A DNA stretch of 64,000 nt from Mixophyes australis (GCA_036250195.1 JAVHZZ010000001.1:400634117-400698116); one strand, 5' to 3'; positions 1 to 12,359 are shown, counted from the first letter of the stretch. The notes: generated by a model not told the origin, from the letters alone. Translations and numbers: made by a program.

Positions 1-743
1 TGGTGGCACAGAGCTTTTTAAAAAATGACAATGACATGCAGGAAATGATGTCTGTGTCCCGAAGTATTTCGGGTCATTTTCGGCATTCTGCAACAGCATG
101 TAGGAGATTGCAGCAGCTGCAAGAACAATAGAATTTGAGGTGGAATGTACTTTAGTCCAGCGCAGTGAAGAATACTTTCTGTGTTGTGCAAGGTGCTGAA
201 ATCACTCTAAGTAGTCACCTGTGAAGTGAGTTCAGACACTGTTAGCTTGAGTCAAATGATTCTCCTAATTAGTCTTTTGGAAAAGCAGCTAGAGAAATTG
301 AAAGAGGACATGAAACACACAATTCAGCTAAATATGTTGGACTTGTAGATCAAGTACTTTATGCACTTCACCAGGATCCAAGAGTTATCAACATCTTGAA
401 ATCAGATCAGTACATTTTGGCAACTGTGCATGATCCTATGTTTAAGAGCTATGTCTTCTCTATCTTTCCAAAAAACTTAGCTTTCCTAAGACACCCAATG
501 GTGATGCAGATCAGTCAGCAAAACATTTTGACATTTGGTATAGTCTTAAAGAATTGCCCCAAAATCATGACAGCTCTGCCGTAAAATGAACTACAAATTC
601 CACGAGGAAGGCCAATACCGGCAATTACATCAAAGTACAGATACTTCTGTAATGGTGCATTCCAGCAGGGATGAATTAGTATTGTGTGAGGATGATGTAC
701 ACACTGATGAGGGTGAGGATGATGACAGTGTAGATTGCAAGTG
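1..743 (+). pseudogene. hAT transposase relic (C-terminal half)
   Basis: Translated pieces match the intact transposase at 24261-26900 in order. GHFRHSA at about 70-95 corresponds to its GHFRHSA motif. LEKQLEKLKED near 280-310 follows. SDQYILATVHDPMFKSYV at 400-460 corresponds to SEEYILATVLDPRFKAYV. At 655-743 a degenerate acidic tail (SSRDELVLCEDDVHT) ends in TGA. Frame changes and stops occur throughout. The conserved hATC dimerisation block with its YSERVFSAAGN motif is missing between about 590 and 640, so this copy cannot make an active enzyme. The homology is clear from residue order; the subfamily is inferred. Confidence 0.8.
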
Positions 744-1059
744 ATGGGATCTAGCTGAGAGAATGGAGCTAGCTGATGCTGGTATGCTTGTTAATATTTT
801 GGTAGAATGGCATGTTGAAATTTTGATGTTTTTCTACAGTAAACTTTCACCTTTATTAGAGAGGTGTTTTTTCCTTTAAAAAGATAAAAGCATTTTTTTT
901 TTTTTTGCATTTTTGTTTCCCTGACTTAAAACCATTATGTACTTGAACATAGGCTTTAGTCGATGTTTAGATGTTGTAGAGGGATTAGTATCATCATGAC
1001 TGGTGCCAGCAGCTGCTTGGTGCTCCTGGTCTTCTGTGGACTGATGTGAATCCATATCG

Positions 1060-1507
1060 ATGGAACAGAGCAATGTGACTGGAGACTGGAGAGTGACAAA
1101 AACACTGTTACCCCTGTTTCTGTGTGACCAATGGCACTGAGACTGGAGAGTGACAAGAACAATGTGACTGGAGACTGGAGAGTGACAAGAACACTGCCAC
1201 CCCTCCTGTTTCTGTATGAACAATGGCACAGAGCAATGTCACTGGAGACTGATAAGAAGAAAACTGCCACCCCTCCTGCTTCTGTATGAGCAATGGCACA
1301 GAGCAATGTCACTGGATACTGATAAGTACACTGCCTTCCCTCCTGTTTCAGTGTGAGCTATTGCACAGTACAATGTCACTGGAGACTGCCAAGAACACTG
1401 CCACCCCTCCTCTTTCTGTTTTTGCTATGACGCTGGCCAATTGCACTGAAGTCTGCCAAGAACACTGCCACCCCTCCTCTTTCTGTTTTTGCTATGGCGC
1501 TGGCCAA
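1060..1507. repeat. Tandem ~65-bp subterminal repeat of the hAT relic
   Basis: Units read roughly 'actggagactggagagtga', then 'caagaacactgccacccct', then 'cctgtttctgtgtgagcaa' and 'tggcacagagcaatgtc'. About six diverged copies are present, and the last ones shift to 'gactgccaagaacactgcc'. Two further units occur in the MITE at 11442-12020. Open frames crossing this block on either strand come from the periodicity and are not coding. Confidence 0.75.
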
Positions 1508-1509
1508 TT

Positions 1510-2721
1510 ATTATTATTATTATTATTATTAATTTTTATTTATAGGGCGCCACAAAGTATCCGTAGCGCCGTACAAGGACAAACAATGGCACAGTACAAG
1601 GTGAAACAGCACAGTACAAGTAACAGTAAGCACTATAACTCTGGGGGCTCAGGCACAGCATAAAAGAGGGGAGGGAGGGGAAAAGTGAGTACAGGCAGGT
1701 AACTATGGCCCAAGAGGGTGGGCACGGATGACAGGTTGAGAGTCACTGAGGGGAGCGGAGAGAAGCGAGAGGAGACAGAGGGCAGAGGGACTGAGAGGAG
1801 GTGAGCTGAGTAGCTGGAGAGCGCAGTTAAAAGTGATGGAAACAGAAGGTAGGAGAGCCCTGCTCAAAGGAGCGAACAATCTAAAGGGAGGGGAAGACAG
1901 ACAGACACATGGATGAGACGGAGAGACGGGAGGAAGGGGGAGAAGGGAAGAAGGGATGAGAAAGAGAGGCAGCCGACCGGTGGGAGTTTAGGCATGAGAC
2001 TGGAAGGCTTCAAGGAAAAGGTGGGTTTTTAATGTTCGTTTGAAAGAGGACAGATTAGGGGAAGTTCTGATGGAGCGGGGGAGCTTGTTCCAATGGAGGG
2101 GAGCGGCGCGGGAGAAGTCTTGGATACGTGCGTGAGAGGAGGTAATCAGAGGGGAAGAGAGGCGACGATCGTTGGACGATCGCAGTGAGCGGGAGGGAGT
2201 GTGAATAGAGATAAGGTTAGAGATGTAGGGAGCAGTGGAGTTGGCGAGGGCCTTGTAAGTCAGAGTGAGGAGCTTGAAAAGGATTCTGTAGGGGAAGGGG
2301 AGCCAGTGAAGGGCTTGGTAGAGTGGGGATACAGAGGTGGAACGACGAGAGAGGAAAATAAGCCTAGCAGCGGCGTTAAGTACAGATCTAAGGGGAGCGA
2401 GATGAGAGAGGGGGAGGCCGATAAGGAGAAGGTTGCAGTAGTCCAAGCGTGAGATAATCAGAGAGTGGACGAGAGATTTGGTGGCATCCTGGGAGAGGAA
2501 GGGCCGAATGCGGGCAATGTTGCGAAGCTGGAAACGGCAGGATTTGGCGAGAGAATGAATGTGAGGGGCAAAGGAGAGAGAAGAGTCGAGGATGACACCT
2601 AGGCAGCGGAGTTGGGGAACAGGGGAGATAGATGAGTTGTCAACAGTGATGGAGAGGTCAGAGGGGAAGGAGGTACGAGAGGGAGGAAAGACAATGAGTT
2701 CAGTTTTAGCAAGATTGAGTT
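1510..2721 (-). mobile_element. 5'-truncated L2/CR1-like LINE
   Basis: A minus-strand non-LTR retrotransposon fragment. Its 3' end is a (AAT)n tail, seen as (ATT)n at 1510-1530. Next to the tail is the segment 'ttatttatagggcgccac', which resembles the tails of the SINE-like repeats at 20664 and 30577. Its 5' truncation point is about 2721. The flanking 5-mer caatt at 1505-1509 recurs at 2722-2726. Removing the insert restores the host repeat phrase 'gctggccaattgcactgaag', which also occurs intact near 1430-1450. Host for the insertion is the hAT relic, so the LINE is younger than that element. Confidence 0.8.
1988..2721 (-). pseudogene. L2/CR1-clade LINE reverse transcriptase C-terminal domain
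   Basis: About 244 codons remain open on the minus strand, ending in a stop at 1988. Diagnostic features of the region after the RT catalytic core are LNLAKTELIVFPPS, LGVILDSSLSFAPHI, IARIRPFLSQDATKSLVH, SRLDYCNLLLIGLP and a terminal block ending FKRTLKTHLF. These are typical of CR1/L2/Rex1-type ORF2 carboxy termini. The endonuclease and RT catalytic motifs are absent because the insertion is 5'-truncated. The frame is intact, suggesting a fairly young insertion. The few codons upstream of 2721 in the same frame come from host sequence. Confidence 0.8.
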
Positions 2722-2971
2722 CAATTGCACTGAAGACTGCCAAGAACGCTGCTACCCCTTCTGTGTCTGTCTGTGAAATGGCGCCGGATCTCCGTGGAGG
2801 GCGGTACTTCTAGAATAAAAAACTCGCAATATCTGATGATGCAACAATGATGTTTTGCCTTGTTTTCAGTTCCGAGGGTGCGTGAAAGTACCGAGCTGGC
2901 TCAGCTCGGTACTCGGATCTGCAGCGTTCAGGCAGGCTCAGATTTCCAAAAACCGAGCACAAGCATTTCTA

Positions 2972-3100
2972 ATAGCAACCAATCAGATACTAGTTTTCAT
3001 TTATTTCATACATTCTCCAAAATGACAGTTAGAATCTGATTGGTTGCTATTGGCAACATCTCCTCTTTTTCAAACCCACAGCTTGATAAATTTACCCCCA
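2972..3100. mobile_element. Right half of a fold-back MITE (family A)
   Basis: Begins 'atagcaaccaatcagat' immediately after the hAT relic terminus and ends 'gataaatttacccccatg'. It matches the complete copies at 5409-5586 and 8360-8533 from the inner half of the left arm onward. The outer left arm is missing, which fits interruption by the hAT element, whose own left end lies before base 1. Confidence 0.7.
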
Positions 3101-5408
3101 TGTCTTCATTTGTATGGCTATATTTCCCTGTCCTTTAAAGTTCTTTCCCCCCTCCTAACTTTTGTTGCTGGATGCTACAAATCTCCACTCAGGAGTTTCT
3201 GCTTCCTTAAAAAAGGGCCACTGGACAAAATATTGGGTGAGACCAGGTCAGTATTAGAGGTGTCAATATGAGAAAGTCTCTTTGTTTCAGCTTGATGCTG
3301 CTTTAAGGGTGCATCTCAGGTTCTTATTTTGGACCATCTGTACACTGGCTTATTCTTGTAATCAAGAGTCTTTTTGTAATGTTTTAATCCTTAACTCAGT
3401 TAGGGTTTTCTCATAATAGCTTAATTCAGTTTTACATTTCCAAATTCATTTGTTTGTTTAAATCAGCCTGTAACTGAGCCAGTTCATTCTTGACAGCAGT
3501 TAATTTATAATTGATACGTACAATGTTAAATAATATATATGAGATGATGGAAGTGTATATGCTAAACTAACTATGGCCTCCATGCACTCTTTAAATCCTA
3601 TGCAGCAGTTTGCAATATAATGGGAGAGGTTCTCCTCAGAGTGATTGACAGAGTTACTCTGCAGAAATGCACTCTGTGCATTGGTGGATTTTTACATAAG
3701 GGCGGGACAAGCGATGTAGTAGCAGCTCAAGTAATTACAGTCTCCGCTTTTTTATCTCTTTCAGCTCCTAGTAGGATACTCTATTAAATAAGTGGGAGGG
3801 GTTATAGTTCTCTTTTAATGGAGTTGGGAGTGTTAGATTAAAAATGTAAATTCTGGTGTTCAGATGCCATTTAAGCCTTTAAACATAAGACTGCCAAACA
3901 TGGACATTTGGTTACATTGGCACAAATGAATACATATAATTGTCGCTTAGTGTTACTTTATTGACAATGATGAATTCTCAGATTATTCATTAAGACTTCC
4001 TTATTAGGCTTGAAGTTTACGTGCAAATTAAACAGATAAGCAGCTGGCAGGTCAGTTTGTGGTTTTCAAATCTAGATAGAGCAAAATTAATTGTAGAGAA
4101 ATTGATAATTTTATGCTGTTTAATTTTAATCAGATGGTTGTATAAGTTACCATTAACACAAAACTTAACTGCTGCTCCTTCTTCACATATATGATTTAGA
4201 AGTGTTTTGCCTATTATGTTATGTGTTTCTTACTACTAACCTGCCCCTGAGTATGAAAAACATAATCTATGTAACAGAACCACTGGATGTCATTTACAAA
4301 GAGTCTCCAAGGCAAACCACAAAATGGTGTTTCATTGGTGTGTCATAATGGTTTTCCCAGCTTTTTAACAGTGCGCACACTGAAAACCAGCCTTATAAGT
4401 GTGATCGTTATATAAATTATTATTGTAAGGAATCCCAGCAACCAAACACAAGTGGTCATCACGGAAAAACACTTGTGATTTACTGGCCAATGAAGGGATG
4501 TCCCAAGGACTCCCAGATTTAATAATCTAGCATGGGTCATTCATTTATGGGGATTTTAAAAATATTTTTAAAATAAGTTTTGATTGGGGAGTCGTTATGC
4601 ATAGTTTATTTTAAAAATTTGTGTGTCTCTTTTTTTACTCTTTTGGTGTTATGGGCAGGGGTCTTGGGTCTTTCATTGCAGCGGAGGACCTAGAACTCAA
4701 GGTATTCCTGTTGTAATGGAAACCAGTTCAGCCTTCTAGTACTGGGGATGGTTGAAAATTTCTTTAGAACAGGCTGCCCTTGTACTGTACATGGGGTGCG
4801 TCTTTATTATAGGTGATAATTTTGTGCTTGCAATGTATCATATTACTCAGAGTGCACCTATAAATGCACATTTCTATTGAAGTTCTAAATGCAGGTGAAA
4901 GATCTAATTAAAATTATTGGATGGGACCAGATTTCTCCCAGTTCTGAGCTGGAGCAGAATTCAAGTCCTTTTGTTGGAATTGCCATGCACGACAATGAAC
5001 ATCCTTGAAAAAGCATATTCTCCACCCCTTTATCTCATTTAAATCAGCAATAAAACTAGCGCTTCAATTCAGGAAACGCCAATGACGAGGAAATTATTTG
5101 TATGTTGAGCAGCCACAAGAAAATACGTCCTAAAGCCTATCCGTTATACATATGCACATCCTAATTCTCAAATTCTCATATCTTTCTAATCTTAAACAAG
5201 GTAGACCCTAATAAGTTGTTATAAACTGGTACAGACCATATGTATGTCTCATGTTGTAATGCTGACATTACTGATTATATGGGATAAGATCACTTTTGCA
5301 GGACAGATTCAGATTCCGGTGGTAAAAAGTGGCAGTGTCTAGCAGGTAAAGAAGTGTTTGTTTTCTCTCTCAAACTGGGCATAATTTGCGCCAACAAGTA
5401 GAAGTTCT
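3101..5408. other. AT-rich DNA, no gene recognised
   Basis: No open frame longer than about 75 codons and no protein similarity that I recognise. Isolated phrases may be old repeat debris, but none has visible termini. Confidence 0.5.
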
Positions 5409-5586
5409 AGAGCTAGATTTACTAAACTGCGGGTTTGAAAAAGTGGAGATGTTACCTATAGCAGCCAATGAGATTCTAGTTAGCATTTGTTTATTACATT
5501 CTACAAAATGACAGCTAGAATCTAATTGGTTGCTATAGGCAACATCTCCACTTTTTCAAACCCGCAGCTTAGTAAATATACCCCCT
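5409..5586. mobile_element. Fold-back MITE, family A
   Basis: A near-palindromic element. The left arm 'ctaaactgcgggtttgaaaa' followed by 'agtggagatgttacctatag' is matched by the right arm '...ctataggcaacatctccac' then 'tttttcaaacccgcagctta'. The outer bases are 'tttac' and 'gtaaatatacccc'. The centre holds 'attctacaaaatgacagc'. RNA copied from either strand would fold into a long hairpin. No ORF is present. The superfamily is not determined because no clean target duplication is visible. Confidence 0.85.
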
Positions 5587-7224
5587 GGAGTTTTCAGACA
5601 ATTTTCGATTCAGGACAAGTATGGTTTCTCATGGTGTAGCTAAATAATTTTTATGGGAGTTTAGACACATATATGTTATTAACATCAATTGTATATTATA
5701 TAGAAATAGCTTGTTTATTTAATAGGTCAAAATCCAGAACAGTTTCATAGGAGACTATTAAATTCACATGCCTACAGTATTCATCTTAAACATGTTATTT
5801 AAGTTGCACTGGCTTCAGCACTGAAACATTCATTCAACTTTCCATTTGGGATCATTGCTAATGACAACAGTAGCCATGAGGTTGTTTACAGAATAAAATA
5901 AATATGTTGAAACATTTTTATTTCTAAAAAAGCATTATAGAAAATATATAAATAAATAAAGTTAATATTTATCAACTAGAGCAACTAAAGGAAAATGTCA
6001 TTTATAAACATGGTGAGTGGCAGTGGAAGCACTAATATGGGGGTACTCAAGCACCCACAGAACTAGATCCTATGGCCTGAGATATCCATTGCTCTATCTC
6101 AGCACATTGTTCCATACTCGGATTATTCTGTTTTCTTCTACACTACACTCAACACAAATGTAATTGTTGAACACAGATATATTGTATAGTCCTCCCATAA
6201 TATTTTACTTTTGCTAAATCTGCTGTCAGTATATCCTCTTATAATCACTAAATTGTGAAGGATTACAATTGCTAATCAATATGCTGACTGATAATCATCA
6301 ATTTAAATTTGTACATATACATATTAGAATGAATTATATTTAATGCATTCTTATAATCCAACTATGCCTCTATGATCCATTTTTTTTATTTAGGATAATT
6401 AGAACATGTCCTTGGATGTACAAAATCAACTAAAATATTGTGTTATGTATATTTTATATTTACATTTAGTATCATGATATTGCAATGGGGTTTCAGCCTT
6501 TAAGTAATAATAAAACAAGAGTTTAATCAATACCATGTAATCTTACTATTAGTACAAAAATATTAGATTAGATTGGAGAGAACAAAATCTGCCAATGTAA
6601 TTAAAATGGGATTGGCACATGCTTCCTCACTGGCTAGTGTCCCAGTTTCTCGATTCAATAATTACAAATTTCAATTAGTCTTCCTCTGACCTTCTTTCAC
6701 AGCATCATATGCAGTTTGTATAACGCATTGTTAAACAAAGCTTCAAATGTATTAAATTAGAACATAAGCTATTAGTATATGATGATTTTTCTTTATTGCA
6801 TTCAACTTTGGCAGGCTCAACATTTTGTTAATGATACTTCAAGGATTTATTAATTTGTCTTTGTTTTTTTTATAATTCAGTACTAAATATAGTACCCAAA
6901 GTAGACAAAAATAGAAATTAAATTATATTAATAGATTTAAACAACAAATATTTGGGTCTTGACTTATATAAATTACCTAAAAAATGTTGTTTACTCTGAT
7001 GTCAGACTGGTTGTGACTTTGCAAATGTTACATAACTGATTGTACTGCATTAAAAATTTGAGCTTGATTATTTCAACATGATCAGAATGCCTTGGTGACC
7101 TCTTATAGCAATATAATCTAAAGTAGAAGGTACTTTGGGGCTGTAGCAGAGTGGGACATATGCTCGTTTGGATTGCGTATCTTGCATGAAATTCACTCTA
7201 AGTATGCCCAGAAAGCAAAGACAA
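5587..7224. other. AT-rich DNA, no gene recognised
   Basis: Long runs of AT-rich sequence without recognisable proteins or element ends. Confidence 0.5.
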
Positions 7225-7665
7225 GCAAATGTGCCTATGCAGATCAGCCTGTATGTCACAGTTACACCTGTGGTACAATAATGAGTGTCTGCAGGCAATA
7301 GTGAAGCATGTTGTAGGTTTCTTGCAAGTATGGGGCTGCATTTCAGCAAATGGAGTTGGGGATTTGTTCAGGATTAATGGTGTCCTCAATGCTGAGAAAT
7401 ACATGCAGGTACTTATCCATCATGGAATACCATCAGATAGGCGTCTGATTGGCTCCAAATTTACTCTGCTGCAGGGCGAAGACCCCAAACGTACAGCCAA
7501 TGTCATTAAATCATCATAAAGAAGAACAAGAAGTCCTGGAAGTGATGATATGGCCCCCACTGAAACCTGATCTCAACATCATCAAGTCTGTTTGGGATTA
7601 CATGAAGAGACAGAAGGATTTGAGCAAGCCTGTATCCACATTCTTACATTGCAATATTTTTCCCA
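7225..7665 (+). pseudogene. Tc1/mariner-type transposase relic
   Basis: Read in two frames, this gives the C-terminal DDE half of a Tc1-like transposase. Visible blocks are YNNECLQAIVKHV, VWGCISANGVGDL, INGVLNAEKYMQVLIHHGIP, LQGEDPKRTANVI and, after a stop and frame change, WPPLKPDLNIIKSVWDYMKR. In active Tc1 proteins the block before PKHT carries the second catalytic aspartate (QDN/QQD) and the final block carries a glutamate (NxIE). Here these are replaced by G and K, so the enzyme would be dead even without the stop. The N-terminal half and both inverted repeats are not recognisable. Confidence 0.85.
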
Positions 7666-8359
7666 CACTTATATTTAACTTATGTCCAAAATAATAAACT
7701 CATTTTCACCCCTTGCATTCTAACATGGTTTGAACCGGAGAATATTTACTCCTTTTTCTGCCTAACTTTCCGGAATGACTCAGGCCCACTGAGTCCCAGT
7801 GGACTAAAGCAGAAATATATCGGTGGAACTTCTAAAAAAACGTATCAGTAAAAGTCAGTATCATCAAAAGATAAAGAAGTGTAGAGTTAAACTACCAAAG
7901 GGTCCATAAATAAAAATTGTTTTATTTAGAAACCAGAAGTAGCACATGATTATATACTTCCAGGGAGTAACCAGCAAAAATTGGGCATTATGGGTGAGAT
8001 TCAATTGGCTGCGGGTTCCCGACATACATTGCCTCGATGTCCAGCTGCGCACATTGCCGGCCATAATGGTAAGGAATCTCTACTAATTTTTTCTCACACT
8101 TCTATGGGACGTGAGGGAAAATGAGCGGATGTTTGAGACAAAACTTTGAGATGATGTGTCTCCACGGACTGTTCCATAGACACATCGTGGTACCTCGAGC
8201 TGAATGGAAACAGCCCCTATGGCTGGTATAAAAATGAGGGACTTACCCAACCCTAAATCCTTTCACCTGTAGGATAACATATTTTGGTTACTTTCATTCA
8301 TAATTTTAAATCGCATCTTTTTCTAAAAACAGCAGAACTTCACGAAAGAAGACACCAAG
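7666..8359. other. AT-rich DNA with possible MITE debris
   Basis: The stretch 'gggtgagattcaattggctg' near 7990 and 'cctcgagctgaatggaaac' near 8192 may be the two ends of an old roughly 220-bp MITE, but the inverted match is weak. No coding sequence is seen. Confidence 0.3.
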
Positions 8360-8533
8360 GTGTATATGTACTAAACTGCGGGTTTGAAAAAGTGGAGACG
8401 TTGCCTATAGCAACCAATCAGATTCCAGCTGTCATTTTGTAGAAGGCTCTAGATAAATGATAACTAGAATCTGATTGGTTGCTATAGGCAACATCTCCAC
8501 TTTTTTAAACCCACAATTTAGTAAATATACCCC
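8360..8533. mobile_element. Fold-back MITE, family A
   Basis: Second complete copy. The left arm reads 'tatatgtactaaactgcggg' and the right arm ends 'aatttagtaaatataccc'. The inner arms 'ttgcctatagcaaccaatca' and 'tgattggttgctataggcaa' are exact complements. It is shorter in the centre than the 5409 copy by a few bases and lacks any ORF. Confidence 0.85.
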
Positions 8534-11433
8534 TAAATCTTACCTAGGAATCACTCTTGGAAACAATAACAATAACCAAGGAGTGTTGAGCTGAAATCCT
8601 GGACCACAACCCTTATTTTTAGCTTAGCTAGAGAAGGAGTAAAAGCACACCAGCACTGAACATTGCACCCTAGGATACATGGGTTATTGTTTATTTATTT
8701 TTATCCCTCTTCCATATACTATTCCATCCAACACTCGCTCCCGGGAGAAGAATACATACAGTATAACCAAGTGCTATCTAAGTTAATGAAGGAGATTCTA
8801 GATTGATTGCCACCTCACATAACAGTATAATACCACACAAGACTTATCAATTCATGACAAATAACAACAGTTGTTTACAATGGTTTACATATCCGCATCT
8901 CTATGTTTTCTTTACAAATTGCAATTTGCAGTTAAAGTGATTAACCGTGTTTATTAAATTACTATATTGTGGTGACTGGAGATCTAGAGAATACATATTT
9001 AGAAGAATAGATGAGATATGTGTATCTACAGTATGTGCAATGAAATAACTTGTGTAATTACAAATACTTGTCTGATATTCATTTTATTTATATTCACACA
9101 TTACTTCATAGTTGTGTGAAAGAGATATGTGGATAAAACAAAACATTATTGTAATTTATCAGTGCAATTTTATATTGGTCAGTACAAGACTACAAAGTCC
9201 CTCTTGTTTGGTAACAAATCATCACACCCTTCAGTTAGCCTTATCGACCATGCATTGTTTTCTATTATAAGAAAGCATACAAGAGTCAATTCCACAGGTT
9301 GAACAGAACTTCATGTATATATTAGTCTCCAGTCCCATCTGTGAATGTGCACATATGTTAACAGCTCACAGAGTAGGAACATGCACTGAGCATGCATACT
9401 AGTACATCTTCATGGCAACTATTTGTTCCCATAGAAACAAGAGCTGACAGCCCGATCACACAGCAGAAGAACTGAAATGACTGGAAACTTTTCAGCCGTT
9501 ATGCTGTACATAATAAAGTACCAGTGTTCAGGACACTAGGGAAAACTCGTTGGTTTTGAGCATTGTAAATGTGCAGGATTCCATCGTCATAGGAATACTC
9601 TGACATGTATGCTGTAAATAAATCATCTGGCCAGTGACCTTGGCCGTGACTTTAAGTGGTGCAGACAAAAAGAGCTAATATCTTTTGTCACTAAAGTTCC
9701 AAATATATCAGGGCTAATTAATAATATTGTGCACTTAAATGTGCTGTATCTCATTTCAACCATTCAGATTGTTGCTGACATTTCTTGCACACTTTAATAC
9801 AAGTTGGCTGTACGAATGTTACTTCATATAGATGTATGACACCCTAATCTTACTGCATGAGTTTAACGGGAGCATTATATATCCACTATGGGGCTCATGT
9901 TGAGTTGGTCGCATTTGCTCCCTAAACCTAAACAAGAAAAGACGCACACCGCATTCATGAAAATGCGCATTTACTTGTATGTGTTCAGTCTGAAGATGTG
10001 TCAAGCTGTACATCACTGGCATAGGTATCAGGTGTACATCATTAGTAACAAGTGTGTATAGTTACTCCCCGGGACAATACTTTGTACACAATATAATAAT
10101 GCAATAAAGGGTTATATATACAAGAGTGAATATTGCCTTGATAGTCATTAATAACTACAAAAGTTACATTTATCATGCAAAATAAAATTAAATACAAACA
10201 TAAATACAGAAATGATGTATATACAACTTTACATGACCCCCTGTTTGTTATTGGGGATCCTGCTCCTTCAGCTGTTTGTGGCCTCCTGCTATCCTCCATT
10301 CCTGTTCTCAAACTGTAACACTACCCTTGTATCCTATAGCTGTGTCCTCACTAATATAATCACATTAGTGGACAGGTCATTGCCTCCCACAAGGTCAAAA
10401 CACTCATCTCCTGCTTCTGTGAACATATAAATGACTAATTGGCTGTAGGTTGTTCTGTCCCTAACCAGTTGATGAACAGTAGTTGATGGCTGAGGATAAT
10501 ATGATGCTCAGACAATAGTCAAATGCAACTTAAAATTATAGTCTAACATCAGAGTGGTTGCTAAGTATTAAAGCACATTTTTGCATATAACATTATATTA
10601 TTAAATAGGCCACATGACATAAGCAAGTGCTCAGTTCAAAGAATGATTAGCCAACTTATCTTGCTTTATTTGTAAATTAGTTAGATTTCTTTCATCAAAC
10701 AATGAGGGTCTAACTGGGAAATGACAAGTTTTGTACTAAGATTTTGGAGAATTCTATATACTTTTTTATTTTTCAGTGTAGTCGCATTGAACGTATTAAC
10801 CAAGTGTTCCTGTACCTCTTCCACAGCAAAGCAATTAATTGTTTTGATCATCCAAGGAAGTGTCAGGATCCTGGATTCACCAGTATGTTTTCTCCCACAG
10901 AATTGTTTTTTTCAATTGAGTAAACAAGTAAAAGTGATAGAGGTGCATAGACTAATAAATAGGGATTGTGTTGAATTATTTCCAATCCTGATGAGTGAAT
11001 GAAAGCCATTGCTAGGTATTGTGGAAGGTATGGCAAAGTGCTTTAACTTGAATATACAACACAGCTTTTCACAATAGGTCTTATGCCTTATCTCACAGGG
11101 TTTGCTTATAGATAGGCATTTAAAAATTACTAATTGTGACAACACCCTAGCATTCTAAAAACTTCAAGCCCTCATTCTGCCTGAATGATACAGGAATTAC
11201 TTGGTGCTGGATTGCAGATTGGAAGCTTTTTAACAGGAATTCTGCCTAATGTTGAAAGGTCTGGATCTGGTGAATTGTGATAAATTTGTAAAAGGGCTAA
11301 TTTGTGTGCTCACATGCCTGGATCCACTTACTGTAGCGATGGCAGGCGAGGTCACGAGGGAGAGATGCTATTAAGGCAGTGCCTCAGTCAGTCGTGTCAC
11401 CAGGTAGCTGTCCCAACATAATGCAGGGTCCAC
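8534..11433. other. AT-rich DNA, no gene recognised
   Basis: Several open frames of 60-95 codons occur on both strands, but none has recognisable similarity. The one at 10721-11002 begins inside AT-rich DNA and has no supporting signal. A phrase near 9960-10010 ('gtgttcagtctgaagatgtg') loosely resembles 57200-57235, so both may be remnants of one old dispersed repeat. Confidence 0.45.
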
Positions 11434-11441
11434 ATCATTAC

Positions 11442-12020
11442 TAGAGATGTTCACTGACCCCTGTGTTTTGGTTTTGGCTTTGGTTTTGGATCTGGATTAA
11501 CTTTGTGATTTGGTTTTGGTTTTGGCAAAACCGCCCTCGCTTGTTTTGGTTTTGGTTTTGGATCCCGATTTTTTTCTAAAATCCCTTTTTTTTTGCTAAA
11601 ATCACATAATTTGGCTCTTTTTTTTATCCCTACATTATTATTAACCTCAATAACATTAATTTCCAGTCAATTTTTATTTGAGCAGTGGCACTGAGCAATG
11701 GCACTGGAGACTGGAGAGTGACAAGAACACTGCTACTCCTGTTTCTGTGTGAGCAATGGCACTGAGCAATGTCACTGGAGACTGGAGAGTGACAAGAACC
11801 CTGCTACCCATGTTTCTGTGTGAACAATGGAGCTGGATACCCTGGGGAGGGAGGTACTTGTGGAATCCAAAACCCAGGAGATCCGACAATGCAACAATGA
11901 CGTTTTGCCTCAATTCAGATCCGAGGAAGAGCGAAAGTAAGGAGCCTGCTCGCGAGCCTACTCGGATACCCTAAGTTCGGGTGGGCTCGGTTTTCAGAAA
12001 ACCGAGCCTGAGCATCTATA
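11442..12020. mobile_element. Non-autonomous hAT MITE with 8-bp duplication
   Basis: Ends are 'tagagatgttcac...' and '...cctgagcatctata', imperfect inverted repeats. The flanking 8-mer atcattac is present at 11434-11441 and 12021-12028, a perfect hAT-length target duplication. The left part is rich in 'ggttttggttttgg', like the left subterminal region of hAT1. The right part carries two 65-bp units and a terminal block shared with the relic at 1-2971. A CTCGGTTTT...AAAACCGAG inverted repeat lies at 11986-12006. No transposase is present; mobilisation in trans by a related enzyme is inferred. Confidence 0.9.
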
Positions 12021-12359
12021 ATCATTACTAAGCATTTAGTCTGGGGAAAGAGCCCCCCATTAGGAGAGCCCATTAAAAGAACTCCATGGAGGAGGGGGCA
12101 GGTGGCAGACACCGCAAGACTGCTGTCAATAAGACTCCTGAAAGAGACAGAGCAAGAGGGGCATCCCCACCATCAGGAGTTCCCTGAGAAGAGACACCAG
12201 AAGGGAGAAAAATAGTCTCCAAAAACTAAGTCCCCAGAGAAGAGAACTTTCACATGTACACTTAATGTGAGGAATGTTTTACAAGGCACTGTAGTGAGGA
12301 GTCAGGTGGAAAAGAACAACATGTAAAGCCCAGCAAGTGGAGGGAATTACCCTTAGCAA

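Larger units (their letters stand above)
1..2971 (+). mobile_element. Decayed hAT DNA transposon, left part outside the window
   Basis: The segment runs from inside a transposase relic, through about 65-bp tandem units (roughly 1060-1507), to a right terminus ending in 'agcatttcta' at 2971. The last 100 bases follow the layout of the other hAT right ends in this window: a CTCAGATTT...CCGAG inverted repeat at 2937-2957 and a terminal sequence resembling the complement of TAGNNATG. The 65-bp units and terminal block also occur in the MITE at 11442-12020, so both belong to one family. A LINE at 1510-2721 splits it. The element appears to have landed inside a fold-back MITE, whose right half resumes at 2972. 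The left end and target duplication lie outside the window. Confidence 0.75.
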
